A stretch of 64,000 nucleotides of DNA from Epichloe hybrida (GCA_019022495.1 JAFEKR010000002.1:5084001-5148000); one strand, 5' to 3'. Numbered from the stretch's first letter, positions 21,946 to 35,352 are shown. Numbers and translations: made by a program. Notes: generated by a model not told the origin, from the sequence alone.

Positions 21946-24900
21946 ATGCGATGCCGCTCAACGAATGAGTCCTCATACCCACCAATGTCCTCTCCCACTG
22001 CACTCGGCGCCGACGCGTCGCGTCCACGGTCTGGCATCTTGACGCCAAGTTCGGATGGCAGCTTGAACCGTCAGAGAGGCAGTATTTCGCCGGGCCAACA
22101 CACTAGGAAAAGAGCGGATGCGGCTGCCATGGATTACTTGCTCAATGAATCCATTACTGTCAAGGTTTGGGACTATCCTGGTAGTCTGTGCTCGCGCGCG
22201 TGGCGGCCGACTGGAAATAAGCCCAGTTTACTAATAAATTGTGATAGCCTCATCCTCCCAACATCCAGGCACAACCTCGCTCTCTGTCACCGCTCATGCT
22301 TCTTCCGAGAGAGCATCTTTCCCTTTCCAGTCTTGACTTCTCCTCTCCGACCAGTGGCTTCCCCCAGACCCGTTTCGTGGAGTCTCATATCAAAATACTG
22401 GACCTCGAATCGCGGCTCGGTTCAGCTCCCACGGTTGTAATAGCGAGAAGCGACTCCAAAGGTACCACATTTGCTCTCGAGAGGCAAGAAAATGGCCTCT
22501 ACGTCATGTGTAGACTGGGCTCCTGGGTTGATTTGGGGGACTTGGCGAGGTATGCAACAGCTCTCTGTCGTTGTCGCCTTGCCCCGCGAAGGCAAGATCG
22601 ACTTGAACCGGACTCGGGGATGTCATTGCCGATACCGCACCTACATGGGGATCAAAAGAAGAAACGCGCGGCTATCGAAGCTATTCAAAACCTCGTGAGA
22701 AAGAAGTCCAAGTCTCAGCCAACGCTGGAGGTGGATATCAACAGACAAGAAAGCGATGGGCCAGCTACGGATTCCCAACCGTCACAGCTTCCGACGCCAG
22801 AGATCAGGTCGGACGAAGTCACTGCTGCTGAGCGCCAGGCAAATTCTGAGACTGTGTCAGCCACAAATAACTTGGAGAATGCGCCACCTGCCGAATCCCA
22901 ACAAACAGCAGAGACGATATTCAATGCTATACGAACTCACTACTTCGAGGCTTTGTATAGGTCCATGGTAGGCGTTCTCCATCATAATAGGCAACCGTTC
23001 GCTAACACAACTAATCTTGTTCTATCAGGGCTCATTGGCATATTTCGCCAAGGGACCATTGTCTCGGGCGCGATCAGCATTTCAATTGGATCTCGAGTCC
23101 AACCTTGAGATGGAAGATTTGGTCGACTTTCTGAAAAGTCTCATCCTAACTACTGTGCAGATTGACAAGAAATACCGCGAGACTATTCCCGAGGTCATTA
23201 GTAAGATGAAGGCTTTTGTCGATTCCTCTGACGAAGGTGGTAAGAAAAAACGCAAGCCCAGAAAAGTGAAGCTGGGCAAAGACTCCTTATATCCTCTGGA
23301 GGATGAAAGCATTCGCAAATGGTGGAACACAAACAAGCCAGAACCTACTGGCCATGATATGAACATTTCCCCGTCCCAACTCAAGTCTCACGTTTCCATG
23401 CTTCGTACGAGGGAGACACAGTTGCAGATGATCTTGATCCTTGAGATCCTGGCGCTGGAGCCTCTCAGCAACGTATGCGAGGCAGCGGAATCGAACCTGC
23501 CGACTTTACCAGGCGCAGAGTCGCAGCTTCCTGAGCCAAGTATGGCACCTCCTGCGAAAAAGCGAAACAAGCACAACTTGCCAGTGTTGGTGGACGTGCA
23601 TGCTGATCGTCTCACCATTTGGCAGTCTACAGCTTCTGACGAGCAGCTCATGATGAGTGATTCGCAGCCCGCTCGAGCTTCTGCTGACGGCCAAGTACAG
23701 CAAAAGGCCTCGTCTGAGCCACTGAAGGACTTCTGCGTTGACGTTATTGTTCCCTTGTATGTGCAATTCCACAATCCTCAGCACACCAGTTGGGGGCCTG
23801 CCTAGTCTCGACTAACTTTTCGTCAGCTTCTCTGCACGCTTGCCCGAGCTCTGCGATGCCATCAACAGAAAACTTGGTGGCCCTGTGATCGTCTCACCCG
23901 TTCAGTCAAGGTCGTTGAGGCGGTCATCTAGCAAGCGAGAACAGAAACCTGGTGCTGCCACGAAGCGACCCGCCCCGCCTAGCAACAGACGGACGCTGCA
24001 GCGTGCGTTGTCGACGGAGCAAATGCACCGTCGCAGCGTCTCCAGAGGGCCTAGTAATGCAATCGCTCTCATGAGATCTGCGACATCAACCACCCTGTCC
24101 GGAGTGAAGCGGGAAGGCAGCGAACCTCTGTCCCTGAAGGACCTTGCCAGGGGAGAATCGCTCTCGGCTCGTTCACGGCAATCATCTTTATCACGTAGCA
24201 ACAGTACAAGCAACTTGGAGGACATGAAGGCGAACAAGAAGGCACTTGTGAAGGCCGAGTTGGAAGACGCCATTTCGGCACTCAGAAAGCCAAATCGCGA
24301 AGTGGTGGGCAAAGCCATGGCAGAAGCAGACGAACGCCGGGCGACAGCAGGCCATTCAGCCAAGAGTTCGTTTCTCAAACTACCTGTTCAACACATTTTC
24401 CCATCCAAGTGACCCTATACTGACGCATGCAACAGGAGGAAGAAGGATGGCTAGAAGCTCACTAGCTTCTTCGATACAGGTCCAGGCCACGCCGGCGAAC
24501 AAGCGCTTTCAAGACGTTCTAGCAACGGAGCCTGGGTCAGATGCGGGAAAGCCCCTGAACAGCACTGAGGAATTGATTCCCCCTTCAAGCGTAGGGCACA
24601 TGGTCCCGTCCACGGGACACAGACATGGCCACCGAGACGCCTTGGCAGATAGCGTCGCGCCAGCCATGGATTTGGTTGGCGGGACGCCGGCCAGATCGTC
24701 CACGCAGCACAGTTTCATCAGACGCATGGCTCATGACGAGCCTGCCATGCCATCTTCGTCTCCGCTTGTCGGCAACAAGGCGGCTAATATCGACGATTTT
24801 GCACCATGTCGAAGCACAGCTACTGCATCAATGGGTGCCCGACCTACTTCTCCTGATGGAACTCAAGGGGTCATGGCGACGCCTGCCAAGAGAACTGTAT

Positions 24901-25010
24901 CAAGACTGGAATTGACCCAGACTCTTTTGTCGCCTCACGGTCCCAATCAGTTGAACAAGGTGTCAATTTATGATAAGTTGGGGTGGGACGATGATTTTGA
25001 TGATCTTTGA
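21946..25010 (+). CDS. SLD3: DNA replication regulator Sld3 (Treslin-type origin-firing factor)
   Basis: Exons 21946-22164, 22248-22967, 23029-23756, 23827-24365 and 24436-25010 give 926 aa. The Sld3 domain starts near residue 314 (LAYFAKGPLSRAR, then a helical block with LILTTVQIDKKYRETIP) and runs through PFFSARLPELCDAINRKLGG. The N-terminal part carries LPREHLSLSSLD and a RQENGLYVMCRLGSWVDL block typical of filamentous-fungal Sld3. The C-terminus is basic and Ser/Thr-rich, where CDK sites act in Sld3, and ends GWDDDFDDL. Sld3 brings Cdc45 to loaded MCM helicase after CDK phosphorylation. Intron 4 uses an unusual GTTCGT donor at 24366, but it alone keeps frame and family text (SAKR/ARSSLASS). 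The start is uncertain: 21946 or in-frame 21985 (MSSPTALG). MCM7, its indirect partner, lies at 45.7 kb. Confidence 0.87.
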
Positions 25011-25409
25011 TTTGATAAATTCGTTGCAGCGTCGCATTGTTTTGGCGTTTTTTTTCTTCTTCCTTTTTCTTCTTTTTGATGATTTCAGCCATGGTCACGG
25101 ATTGGACACAACGAAACTCGGGTTATCATGGAGCGGAACAAGACACGTTGCATTGCATCATCCGGAGTTGACGGGGCTTACATTTTGCATTGAGCACACG
25201 GGCTTGCGTGGCTATCAGGCCGCTTCATGAGAGGGAATAGATTACACGGACAATTGCGAAACCACTTACTTCCATGTATATATGTATATGTGTATGCATA
25301 AGCACAGCATTAGCCATTTTATGGTATGAAATGGGGTGGTTTTTTTTTTTGTTTCCAACTCTTCTTTTCTTTTTAATTCTTCCAAAATTGGAAATCACCG
25401 CGTCATAAT

Positions 25410-27446
25410 TCATGCAGCAGCAGGTTCCACTATTGTAGTAGGCAAGTCGCGGATGTCGACGTGTTCCTGAGAACCTAGATCGACGACGCGGACAGCCTCG
25501 ACGCCGACGATGCCCTCTCGCAAGGCCAGGAACTGCAGCTCGACGACGTGGCATGTCCCTGGGGCGAGGGGCCCAACGCGCGTGTCGGCGCTGAGACAGA
25601 CGACCTCTGTGACATCGGTCACGGAGCTCTTCTGCAGAGCGTGCAAGACGTTCATGTCGGCGACTGCATCGGCCAGCTCCTTCTCGCCGCGGCGCCGCGA
25701 AGCCGTGGACGGTGGCCGGACGGGTCTCGCGTCGTTGCGACGTCGCTTGGGTACCGCGACGAGGGCGAGTTTTCGGGGCGGACGCGCCGTTTGCTCGGGG
25801 GAGCGGTTGACGACGCATACGGTCCATGAGAATACGTCGCCGGGATGGACGGGCCCCGGTGGCCCGATGAAGGACATGGTGATGCCGAGATCAGGAACGG
25901 CGGCGGCGGCGGCGGCGGCCTCGGCACGTGCGGCGGATGACTCTAGGCTGGGGAGCGCATCGGGTCGTAGGACAGAGGGTGATTTGAGTGGCGTGACGGC
26001 AGTGTTGCTGCCGATGGAAAGCTGCGAGGGCTTGTGAGCTCGCTGCATGCCCGTCGCCTCGGCCATGTTGTTGAAGCTTGGGTTCACGGGGGTGGAGAAG
26101 TCGAGGGCGGTTTCCCAGCTCATTGTGAGGCGGGGCGTGCACACTCCGGGCACGACTTGGGCGGTGGCGGAGATGGACACGTCGAGACTGCCCGTGAAGC
26201 TCCTCGGGGACTTTTCATGTTGATGGGGCTTGATGTGGTAGAGGAAGGTGACGTGGTCGTGGGATACGCAGCTCATGGGCAGCTTCATCTGGGCGTCCGG
26301 GCCCTCGTCGTCGTTTAGACTCTGCACGGTGCCATGGCCGGTGGACAGCGTGATGTCGTCGAGGAGGATCTCGCATTCCGCGTGGGGGGTGACGTCGACT
26401 TCCAGCATGGCGATCAGCGTGGCCCGGGGGGGAACAGACTGCGGACGCGAGAGTCGCACGCGTGTGTGAATGACGGGGTACACTGGGATTCTGAGTTGCG
26501 GCAGCGCGCGGAGATGGGCCATCAGGTCTTGCTGCCTGCTGACGGGGGCGACTCTTGACACGCGCAGCGCAGATAGCCTTGGCTTGACGCCGTTGAGAGC
26601 GGGATCCGAGGCGAAGGTTTCCAGGAGATTGAAGCTGGACGGGACGCCGCTCTGGAGATAGCCCGTGCCGCCGGCGCTGATTTCGCCCATGACTTGCGGC
26701 TTGAGGCTGGCCGACGCTGAGACGACAACGGCCGGGTGCTGGAGCCTCATCCGTGGCCGGCATAGGAACATGGATACTTTCCACATGGCGTATACGTTTT
26801 GACACGAGGCGCTGTCTTCCGAGTCGCTCTCTTCTTCTTGGTCCACGATGACGAAGGGGTCAGCCACGTCCTCGACATGGCCTTTGAAGATGGTCTCGAC
26901 GGCTGGCTGTGAACCCCGATCTGCAGACTTGGTGTTGACCATCTGGCCCTCGACGGAAATGACCAATCGTTTCATTTGTGCTTGAAGGGTGCTCTCTTCT
27001 GACCGGGGCATCCTCAGAATGAGGAGCACCTCGACTGTCTCATCTAGTAAGTAGCACGTACCGGGTCAGCAGTGAGCAGTGAGCAGTGAAGCACATGCAT
27101 GGCAAATGCGAGATGAGGTTGAGAAACACCCATGGGCGTGATGATGAATGTAAAGCCAAGCAAAGCAAAGCAAAGCCAAGCAAAGCCTACCAAAGAAGAG
27201 GGAATCCCGCTGTTGTATCGATTCCAGTATGGACTTTCCAGCTTCCACATCCTTGAAAGCTTGTTCGAGATCGATGTTTGTAGTTGCGGGTATCGCATAT
27301 GTGAGGTATGACTGCTTGACGAAGTCGAAGTCGTAGCTGGGGTCATGGGCCGCGTCGGCCCCTTCGAGGGCGCCTTCGAGTGCCCCTTCGAGGACGCAAT
27401 CTGTCTCTTCATTGTGTGCGTTTGGTTTCTCTCTCGTCGGGGCCAT
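25410..27446 (-). CDS. TRS65: TRAPP II complex subunit Trs65
   Basis: Exons 27446-27191 and 27043-25410 (complement) give 629 aa. It matches the Trs65 family along its length: an N-terminal block with a run of acidic and aliphatic residues ending QQRDSLFF, a central LRIPVYPVIHTRVRLSRP stretch, beta-rich C-terminal domains (MSFIGPPGPVHPGDVFSW) and a conserved end DLPTTIVEPAAA. Trs65 is a fungal-specific TRAPPII subunit at the late Golgi that supports Rab11/Ypt31 activation. The 147-nt intron has a GTAGGC donor and TAG acceptor and restores DSLFFDETVEV. The intron holds short direct repeats (AAAGC-type and GCAGTGA-type). The start was chosen at MAPTREKP; longer in-frame extensions lack conservation. 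It is convergent with SLD3 and divergent from PRP40. Confidence 0.85.
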
Positions 27447-27883
27447 GGTAGTAGTTAGTTGTCTTGGCTCATTTTCATTCTTCATTCCAACAATGGGAAT
27501 GGGGTTTGTCAAGACTCGAGACTCACTTTCACTCCTGGTTTGGTTGCAGATGGCGGGAACACGAGGGGCCCCACCTCTCTGCGCAGGCTCCATCCCATTG
27601 GCCCGTGCTCCAGATAATTCGCGAATTTGCATTCGACATTTCCTCGACCCCATTCTCCCATCTCCCTCTCTGCCCAAACTCGTCGACTTTTCTTCAGCCA
27701 ACTTCTGGCCTCGTCAACGACATTTCATCAGGACTGCGCTACTTTTCTACTCGGGCGGCTGAAAAGAAAACATCTTTATTCTGGCTGCACGGTTGCATGA
27801 CTGCATGACTACATGGCTGCATGGCTGCATGATCTCTTCATAATTCCTACTTGAGCTCAGCATATCCGCTACCGAACTGCATC
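27447..27883. promoter_or_regulatory. Divergent promoter region TRS65 / PRP40
   Basis: 437 bp between the two start codons. Short GCATGACTGCATGACTACATGGCTGC-like imperfect repeats of about 8 bp sit just upstream of PRP40. No known factor site is asserted. Confidence 0.6.
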
Positions 27884-30574
27884 ATGAACGGATACGGCGG
27901 CGGCCCAGCCGCTTCGGCGTGGCAGGAGCACCACACTCCTGATGGCCGGGCTTACTACTATAATAGTGCGACCAAAGCGACGCAGTGGACAAAGCCGGAG
28001 GAACTCATGTCTGGCGCAGAAGTAAGTATTTGTTTTCGCGGCGACACCCGTGAATCGGAAGCTCAAGGCTGACTGCCATGGTTAGCGTGCTCTGGCCGAT
28101 CAACCGTGGAAGGAGTATACTGCCGAGGGAGGGCGAAAGTATTGGTACAATACCGAGACGAAGCAGAGCTCATGGGAGATGCCAGATGTCTACAGGAAGG
28201 CTCTTGGACAGGGAAGTGGCCAAGGACATGGCCACGCGCAAAATGGTGGCCATTCCCACAACTCCTACGACCATCCTCGAGAATATCGCGACTCGCGTCA
28301 CGACTCTCGTCACGACTCTCGTCGAGGAGGGTATGAAAACGAAGACAAATCTCAGGTCTTCATTCCTGCCACCAACGACGAACCGGAATTCGCTTCTCCC
28401 GAAGAAGCCGAGGCTGCCTTCATGAAGCTGCTCAAGCACAGTGGAGTGCAACCCGACTGGACTTGGGAGCAGGCTATGCGAGCGACGATCAGAGATGCCC
28501 AGTATCGATCGATTCGAGACCCCAAAGGCAGAAGAGATGCCTTCGAGAAATACTGTCAGGATGTCATCGTGCAGGACAAGGAGCGCGCCGAAGAACGCAT
28601 GAGCAAGCTTCGTGCTGACTTTGAAACCATGCTCAAGCGTCATCCTGAGATTGTTCATTACACGCGATGGAAGACTGCTCGACCGATGATTGAAGGCGAA
28701 ACCATCTTTCGATACACAGACGATGAAGACGAACGACGGCAGCTCTTTGAGGAGTACGTCGTGGGGCTCAAGAAGGCCCACAAGGAACATCAAATCAGGT
28801 CGCGCCGCAATGCGCTTGATGCCCTCAAGGAATTACTGCCAAAACTCAGCATCAAGGCCTACACGCGATGGAGCGAGGCCCAGCATATCATCTCTTCGGC
28901 TTTCCAGAACGACGAGACATACCAGGCCCTCACCAAGTACGACACCCTAATCACCTTCCAGGATCATATCAAGGCCCTTGAGCGCGCACTCAATGAGCAA
29001 AAGCAGCACGAAAAGAAGATGAAGTATCGTCGAGAACGCAAAGCGCGAGACGCGTTCAAGTCACTCCTGTCCGAGCTTCGCAAAGATGGCAAGATCAAGC
29101 CAGGTGTGACATGGAGCACCATTCGTCCACTGATAGAGCAAGACGAGCGGTATACGAATATGCTAGGTCACGATGGTTCCACGCCCCAGGAACTCTTCTG
29201 GGATGTGGTGGAGGAGGAGGAACGTTCCCTCCGAGTGCCGAGAAACGACGTCTTGGATGTTCTTGAAGTGAGTCTGTTCCTCGCATAGTACTTTGGGTCG
29301 AAGGAGAGTAACTAACCAAATAATTCAACGCGTAAAGGATAAACGGTTTGAGCTTACGTCAACGAGCAATCTCCAAGAATTCCTCGCTGTTATGAAGGAT
29401 GATCGACGCACTGCTAACATTGATATTGACATTCTACAACTGATCTTCGAGAGGGTAAGCCTCATCTGCCCTTCAAGACGTTTAGAACGTGGACTTTCAG
29501 AAGAGCCAAGCTAACCTCCTGCTTTCCAAAAAGCTTCGTGAAAAGCGGGCTGCGAAGCGAGACGATGACAAGCAAACCGATCGTCAACAACGGCGCGCCG
29601 TTGAGGATCTCCGAGCATATCTCAAACGTGCCGAACCTCCCCTTGTGTCGGGAGACACTTATGAAAAGGTACGACCTCGCCTCCTGAAATCAGAAGAATT
29701 CCAGGCAGTCAGCTCTGAAGACCTGCGACGAGGCGCTTTTGATAAGCACATGAGACGACTTCGCGAAAAGGAAGAGGATGATGCCGATCGCGGCCACAAA
29801 CGAGGAAGTCGCCTCTCTGTTGAGCGTGACGCCTCCCGTTGTGAGGGAGACCGATTTAGAGGTGAGAAATCTCAACGTAGTGGACGTCCTGCTAGGCGCA
29901 GTCGCAGCCCCGAACAGGATCCGTACGAAGCCGACCGGCGCAAAGCCATTGCCGAAAGGGAGCGAAACCACCGCAAGTCGACCATGGCAGAGAACTTGCT
30001 CTCCAGTGACCGAGGTGGTCGATTATCTCCACCGCCGCCTCGACGTGAGAGGGACCGTGACCGTGACCGTGAGCGCGAAAGAGAGCGCGAACGTGATCGT
30101 GATCGTGATCGTGATCGTGATCGTGACACTGTGAGAGACCGGGAGCGGGAGCGAGACCGTGAGCACGACCGGCCACCACGCCCACGACGGGACGATGACA
30201 GCCACTACGACCGTGAGCGCAGGGACCGGGAGGATGAACGGGAGCGGCTGTACCGCCGCCGGATTGATCGAGGTTCGTATGATGAGCTCCCCTATGGAGA
30301 TGAGCGACCATCAGGTTCACGACGTCGGCGACAAGATGACGAAGATGAGACATCTCGAAGAGATTCAAGAGACTCCAAGGTAAGAGACAATTCTCCTCTC
30401 TTCTAACTCGCCTTTTTCCGAACTCTCGCTAATACACCTACACAGAGAGTCAAGAGAGAGCGATCTCGCGAGCGGTCACCTCTGCGTGAAGCACGCCCTC
30501 GCGTCAAAACCCCCCCAGTCTCATCCAGGGAAGCTATCAGAAGTGGAAGTGAGGAGGGAGAAATCGAAGAATAA
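27884..30574 (+). CDS. PRP40: Pre-mRNA splicing factor Prp40 (U1 snRNP, WW/FF domains)
   Basis: Exons 27884-28021, 28086-29267, 29338-29454, 29534-30379 and 30446-30574 give 803 aa, all junctions in phase 0. Two WW domains (about residues 12-42 and 51-81, with paired Trp in AWQEH...TQWTKP and PWKEY...SSWEMP) are followed by several FF domains (about 130-560; typical AFMKLLKHSGVQPDWTWEQA and AFKSLLSEL patterns). The C-terminus is an Arg-rich tail with alternating RD/RE (encoded at about 30040-30180) and ends EEGEIEE. Prp40 bridges the 5' splice site complex to branch-point binding proteins and the polymerase CTD. Yeast Prp40 is shorter (583 aa) and lacks the long RD tail. Introns are 64-79 nt with GTAAG/GTGAG donors. 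Confidence 0.93.
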
Positions 30575-31487
30575 GCCCCACCATCTGCAAATTAACCCCC
30601 TGGTCACTCTAGTTCTTACTTACCCGCAGTTCTAGCCTCCATGGGAGATGGGGGGGAGATGTACATTCCCCCCCCCCCTCTTTTTTTTTACCCTTGCCTC
30701 TATCCTCCCAATGTTATTTTGCACTCAAAAGGTGTGTTGGGTTCTTCTTCTTCGAGAGTTCTGACTTTGCTAGTGGACGTGAAGAGGAGTTGTAGTACAT
30801 GTTCATCTTGTACCATGTTGTTGTAGCACGTATCAAGACCTTCAAATGAGGAGAATAAGTAGTGCTGTTACGTCTGATTTGATTAATATCTTGACGCATG
30901 CCTGTGTGAGAGATGATTCGCGTACTTGATTTGGATAATGTTTGTTGAATGGAACTCTGTATTCAAAAATAAATAACGTGCAAGATATGTAAGTGAGTTC
31001 CGGAAATGCTTCCCGCGAGGAGTAGGAAGTTGACGACAGTCATCCTGCTTGTTCCGTTGTCCCTCAATCTGCGAAAATCATGTTGGCCCGTGAGTCAAAC
31101 ACAATCAATTCCTGGCAGCCCTCCTCGCCAAAGTCCAAGGAACTGACAAGTGAGAAGTTGGCATTCATTGATGCTCAAGACATGATTAAACACTCTTGCA
31201 ACAAACACTCTTGCAACAAACACACAAGGCAGCTGTTCATAAACTAAACCATTGAGTACTGCACGGACCGTTCATTTCGCAGGACCAGACAACAGGGGAT
31301 AGACCGTCGTCACCTAGGTTAATCATCCGGTTCATCGTCCTCGCTGGCGCTGCTCTCTTGCAGCGGTGCATCTACGCCACGCCCGTGGCTACGCTTCCTC
31401 TTGGGAGCAGTCTTTTTTTGAACGCCTTCAACGCCGTCAGATGCTATATGGTGAGGATGAAACCTTTTCTTGTTGTAACTGCCCTTT
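30575..31487. other. Convergent 3' region PRP40 / RLI1
   Basis: 913 bp without a gene; a C10/T9 homopolymer pair lies near 30660-30682. Presumably two 3' UTRs. Confidence 0.6.
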
Positions 31488-33645
31488 TCAGGAGCTCTTT
31501 TCGGGAGTCTCTTCCAAGAAGAACTAGGAAGTGTGGTGTTAGCCTCGTACTATTCAATCTTGTGATTATTGCAGAGCAAATGTGGGTCAAAGGAGGAGGG
31601 GACTTGGGGCTAGGTAGAGGCTAAGCTTACGTAGTTGCCTCCCAATTTTTGTTCTTGATCGAGCTGAGATCCCTGCTTGTTGATACGGGGGCGGTAGTTG
31701 CTGGGATCACGACGGAAAGTGACATCCAAGTTCTTCAAAAAGGCGTTGCAACCGGTGAGAAGAGACTCGGGTCGGTTAGCGTGGGCATCGATACCGGGCT
31801 TGCCATCGAAAACAATAACACGATCGGCAAGGTAGGTAGCCATGATGAAGTCGTGCTCGACGATAAAGGCCGTCTTCTTGGAGTGCATGATAAACCGCTT
31901 GATGACACGAGAAGCAATGATACGCTGCTCTGAGTCGAGGTACGCAGACGGCTCGTCAATCAGATAGATATCGGCGGGCATGCCGAGAGCGAGAACAATG
32001 GCAACACGCTGCAATTCACCACCGGACAGGTTCTTGACTTCCTGGTCAATAAAGTCGTCGAGCTTGAGAGGCTTGACGACATCAGTCTGAAACTGAGGAT
32101 TGAGGAATGCCTGCTTGATCTTCTTGAAAAAGAGCTGACGAACGGTACCGTCAAACTTGGGGGTGATAGTCTGGGGCTTCATGCTGATGCGCATATCGGG
32201 GACGGATGCCTTGCTGTCGGGCTTGAGAGCACCAGCCAAGAGACGACAGAATGTAGTCTTTCCGGTACCATTCTCTCCCATCATGACAATGATCTCGGAG
32301 TCTGTGAATTCTCCGGCGTCGATACGGAGTCTGAAGTTACCCAACTCTTTCTCCATCTTGGGGTATTGGAAAGCGCGAGACTTATCGATGGTGTACTCAT
32401 CAGTAGTCTCAGCAATGCGGAATGTTAGAGACTCTTCACGGAAACGTAAGTTCTCGGTAGGTATGTGACCGTCGAGAAAGATGTTGATACCTTCTCGAAC
32501 AGAGTATGGTAGGGTTACGACACCATAGACGGCGGGCTTGCCGTAAAGAACGCAAACATAGTCAGAGAGATAGTCAAGAACGGACAAATCGTGTTCGACG
32601 ACAATGACGTAGTCGTCATCACGAAGGAGAGATCGAATGATCTGAGCAGCACTCAGACGCTGTTTGACATCAAGATAGGACGAGGGCTCGTCGAACATGT
32701 ACACATCGGCGTTCTGAACGCAGACGGTACCAATGGCAAATCGCTGGAGTTCACCACCAGACAAGAGGGTAATGTCACGATCCATGATGTGATTGAGCTC
32801 GAGAACATCGGCTACCTCCTTCATGTTGCTGTTGAGAGATGCTCTGCTAGAAATGAGAGCCTTGACGCTTTTCTCAGGGCCACGAACGGCCTTGGGAATC
32901 TGGTCGACATACTGGGGTTTGACGACAGCTTTGAGGTCATCTTCCAAAAGCTTGGTGAAGTAGTCTACGCGTATACCGTTAGCTTTCCGTATGCGTGGCA
33001 TCAAAGGCTTGTGGGAGAGATGACGGTACTCACTCTGCAGCTCAGATCCACGGAAGTGCTTGATAACATCCTCCCAGTCGGGGGGGTTGTCGTGACGGCC
33101 CAAGTTGGGCTTCAATTTGCCGCTGAGAATCTTCAAGGCAGTACTCTTTCCAATACCGTTGGTTCCGACAAGACCAAGAACCTGACCAGGTCGGGGCATG
33201 GGGAGACGATGAAGCTTGAAGCTGTTCGGGCCATAACGATGGGTGACCTGGTTCTCGAGATTTGTGGGCAAGTTGATGATGGTGATGGCATCGAACGGGC
33301 ATTTCTTCGGGCAGATACCACAACCGATGCAAAGACCTTCTGAGATGAAAGCAAGACGGGAATCGGGAGCGACTTCAATGCAAAGCTTTCCACTGCGCAC
33401 AACAGGGCACGACTTCTTGCATTCTTGTCGACACTTGCGAGGACGACACTATGTGGAGGGGCGATCTGTCAGTATGGCGGGGTCCGCGGGGGTGAAGAAT
33501 AGAAAATTTTGACTGGGTTGGACCAACTTTGTCGCTGTTAACAATGGCAATACTGTGAACAGTAGGGGTTAGTTGAAATTCGTTGGGAATATGAATCGTC
33601 AGGCATTCCTAGAGTTCGCGCATACCGAGTGAGCTTGTCAGACAT
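31488..33645 (-). CDS. RLI1: ABCE1 ribosome-recycling ATPase Rli1
   Basis: Exons (complement) 33645-33626, 33552-33528, 33448-33034, 32964-31631 and 31523-31488 give 609 aa, essentially the length of yeast Rli1 (608). The N-terminus [20 protein letters not shown] leads into two 4Fe-4S cysteine clusters ([10 protein letters not shown] and [12 protein letters not shown]). Two ABC domains follow: Walker [10 protein letters not shown] and GENGTGKTT, two LSGGELQR signatures, Walker B DEPSSYLD and DEPSAYLD. Rli1 splits post-termination ribosomes in the cytosol and is essential. The third intron (32965-33033, 69 nt) is a multiple of three and contains no stop; removing it restores GSELQNYFTK and the normal length. 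The last exon (12 codons) encodes [11 protein letters not shown]. Divergent from CHD1. Confidence 0.94.
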
Positions 33646-35352
33646 GATCAAGGCCGTGTGGAATGACGGTTGGTGAAAGAGTCTAGGGTAATCGTAGTGA
33701 ATCGAAGGCGTGGGAAAAACCTTGCGGAGGGGTAAAGCAGGCAAAGGTGTGAATATTCGAGATATCGCCTCACGCGTGCGAAGAAACCAGGCACGCAGTG
33801 CTGGGCTACGACAGTGTTAAGACAAAGTGGAGGAGTGAACAAAACGGAGATGGAATCGAAAGAGTTGTAAGAGAGGTTGTAGGCGGTGGTGCACACGAGT
33901 TGGTGTGTGGTCATCAATTTTTCTCGTCCTGTGAATCGTCCGTCTGGCGGGGCAGGGCCTGGCATGGCGGGGATGAGCTGGCCACGGCCGAGGGAGGGGA
34001 CGTCGTGACTGGCTGGTGGTACCTTCTTTGGTCAGAACAGTTGAGGAGTACTTGGGGGTACAAACGTTCCGTTAACAATACATGGCCTTTTTTTCTTCTC
34101 TCTTTTTCTGGTCTTACTTCTTCCCAAACTCTGAAGAACTACACATGTAGAATAATCCCAACACCAACATTCATTATACAGGCACCGAGAAACATAACCG
34201 GGTTGCCAAACATGCAAGGTTCTCCTCTAAATTATACCACTGCTTATACCACTGCTCTGTGCGCACGTGAACCTCTACGTGACTTTGAGCTCGTCATTAG
34301 CGGCGCGCTGTACTCCAAGGAAACTCAACCAGGAAATGCCTTATTCCTGTTCAAAGTCTCGAGCTGTTTCCATACTAGTTTGCAGACCAAGTTGTCGTCT
34401 ATCAAGCGTGGAAATGTTTCCCTTGCACGGCATCTGCACGGATACACCTTCCGACAATGAGCCAATCGCTGCTTTGTACTCCGTGTACATGCCATTACAT
34501 ATACAGTGGGTCTTGGCATGGCGGCGGGGTGGGTGCTGTTAGCCGCCCGACGTCACGTGAATGTCTGCACTTGCACTGGCTGAGGCCCCCGGCACCTTCC
34601 CTCATAAACAATAGGCGGCCCGACTGGGCTTGGCTTGGGGTACAAACTCGGCGAGCCTCCAGGCCTCCCTATTCTTTCCTGCCTCTGACTGAAGTCTCTC
34701 TCCACTGGTGCTTTTTTTTTTGTAATCGCCTACGACTGCCACTCCGATTCCTCCACACCGTCCGTCCGTCCCCTTCCAACGCAGCAACCCCAATCTACGA
34801 TCTGCCGCTCGGCGCGACCCGGAGTTGCTCATTATCTCACGGAGCCTTTTTTGGATCATTTTGGTCGTCTGGATGCCGTTCATGAATGATTTGTAAGTCC
34901 TCCCTTCTCGCCATCCAGCCACCGCTGTCTGGTCCTGTTTTCCTTCTGTCCGTATCTTGCCGAGTCGCCCTCACCTTGGACCTCGCTACATGGCCATCGC
35001 TGCTCTCCAATGTCAAATAAAGCCTGTTCAATGCTTCCCAGTGATGGAAGTGATGAATGTCGATGGTTTTGGATGCAACTGCTACCTGCTTGCTGTCACC
35101 AAACAAGTCTTGTTATCGAATGACTGTCTATGCCCGTCCTTCATCATCGCCATCGCCCTACCACGTGTGAATGCGATTACATCCATTGCTCCATCATTAT
35201 CAGTCATAAATGGCTCCGAAGAAGGCGTTTTCGCGTCGCAAGTCTCTTCATACTAGCGCGATTGTCGCTCACTGCGCACACGATGACCAAAACCCCTGCT
35301 GACACTGCTTTTGCTCCCTCTGTAGCAAGTCATAAGTGCGAAAGCTGCTATC
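33646..35352. promoter_or_regulatory. Divergent region RLI1 / CHD1 with candidate CHD1 leader intron
   Basis: 1.7 kb between start codons. A GTAAGT donor at 34893 and a TGTAG acceptor ending at 35325, with CTGAC-type branch sequence upstream of the acceptor, could define a 433-nt 5' UTR intron of CHD1. Its removal would eliminate several upstream ATGs, including a 30-codon frame at 35210-35302. Not proven from sequence alone. Confidence 0.45.

Noticed and set aside
32591..33343. 250-codon plus-strand frame
   Set aside because: Antisense shadow of the highly conserved RLI1 coding sequence.
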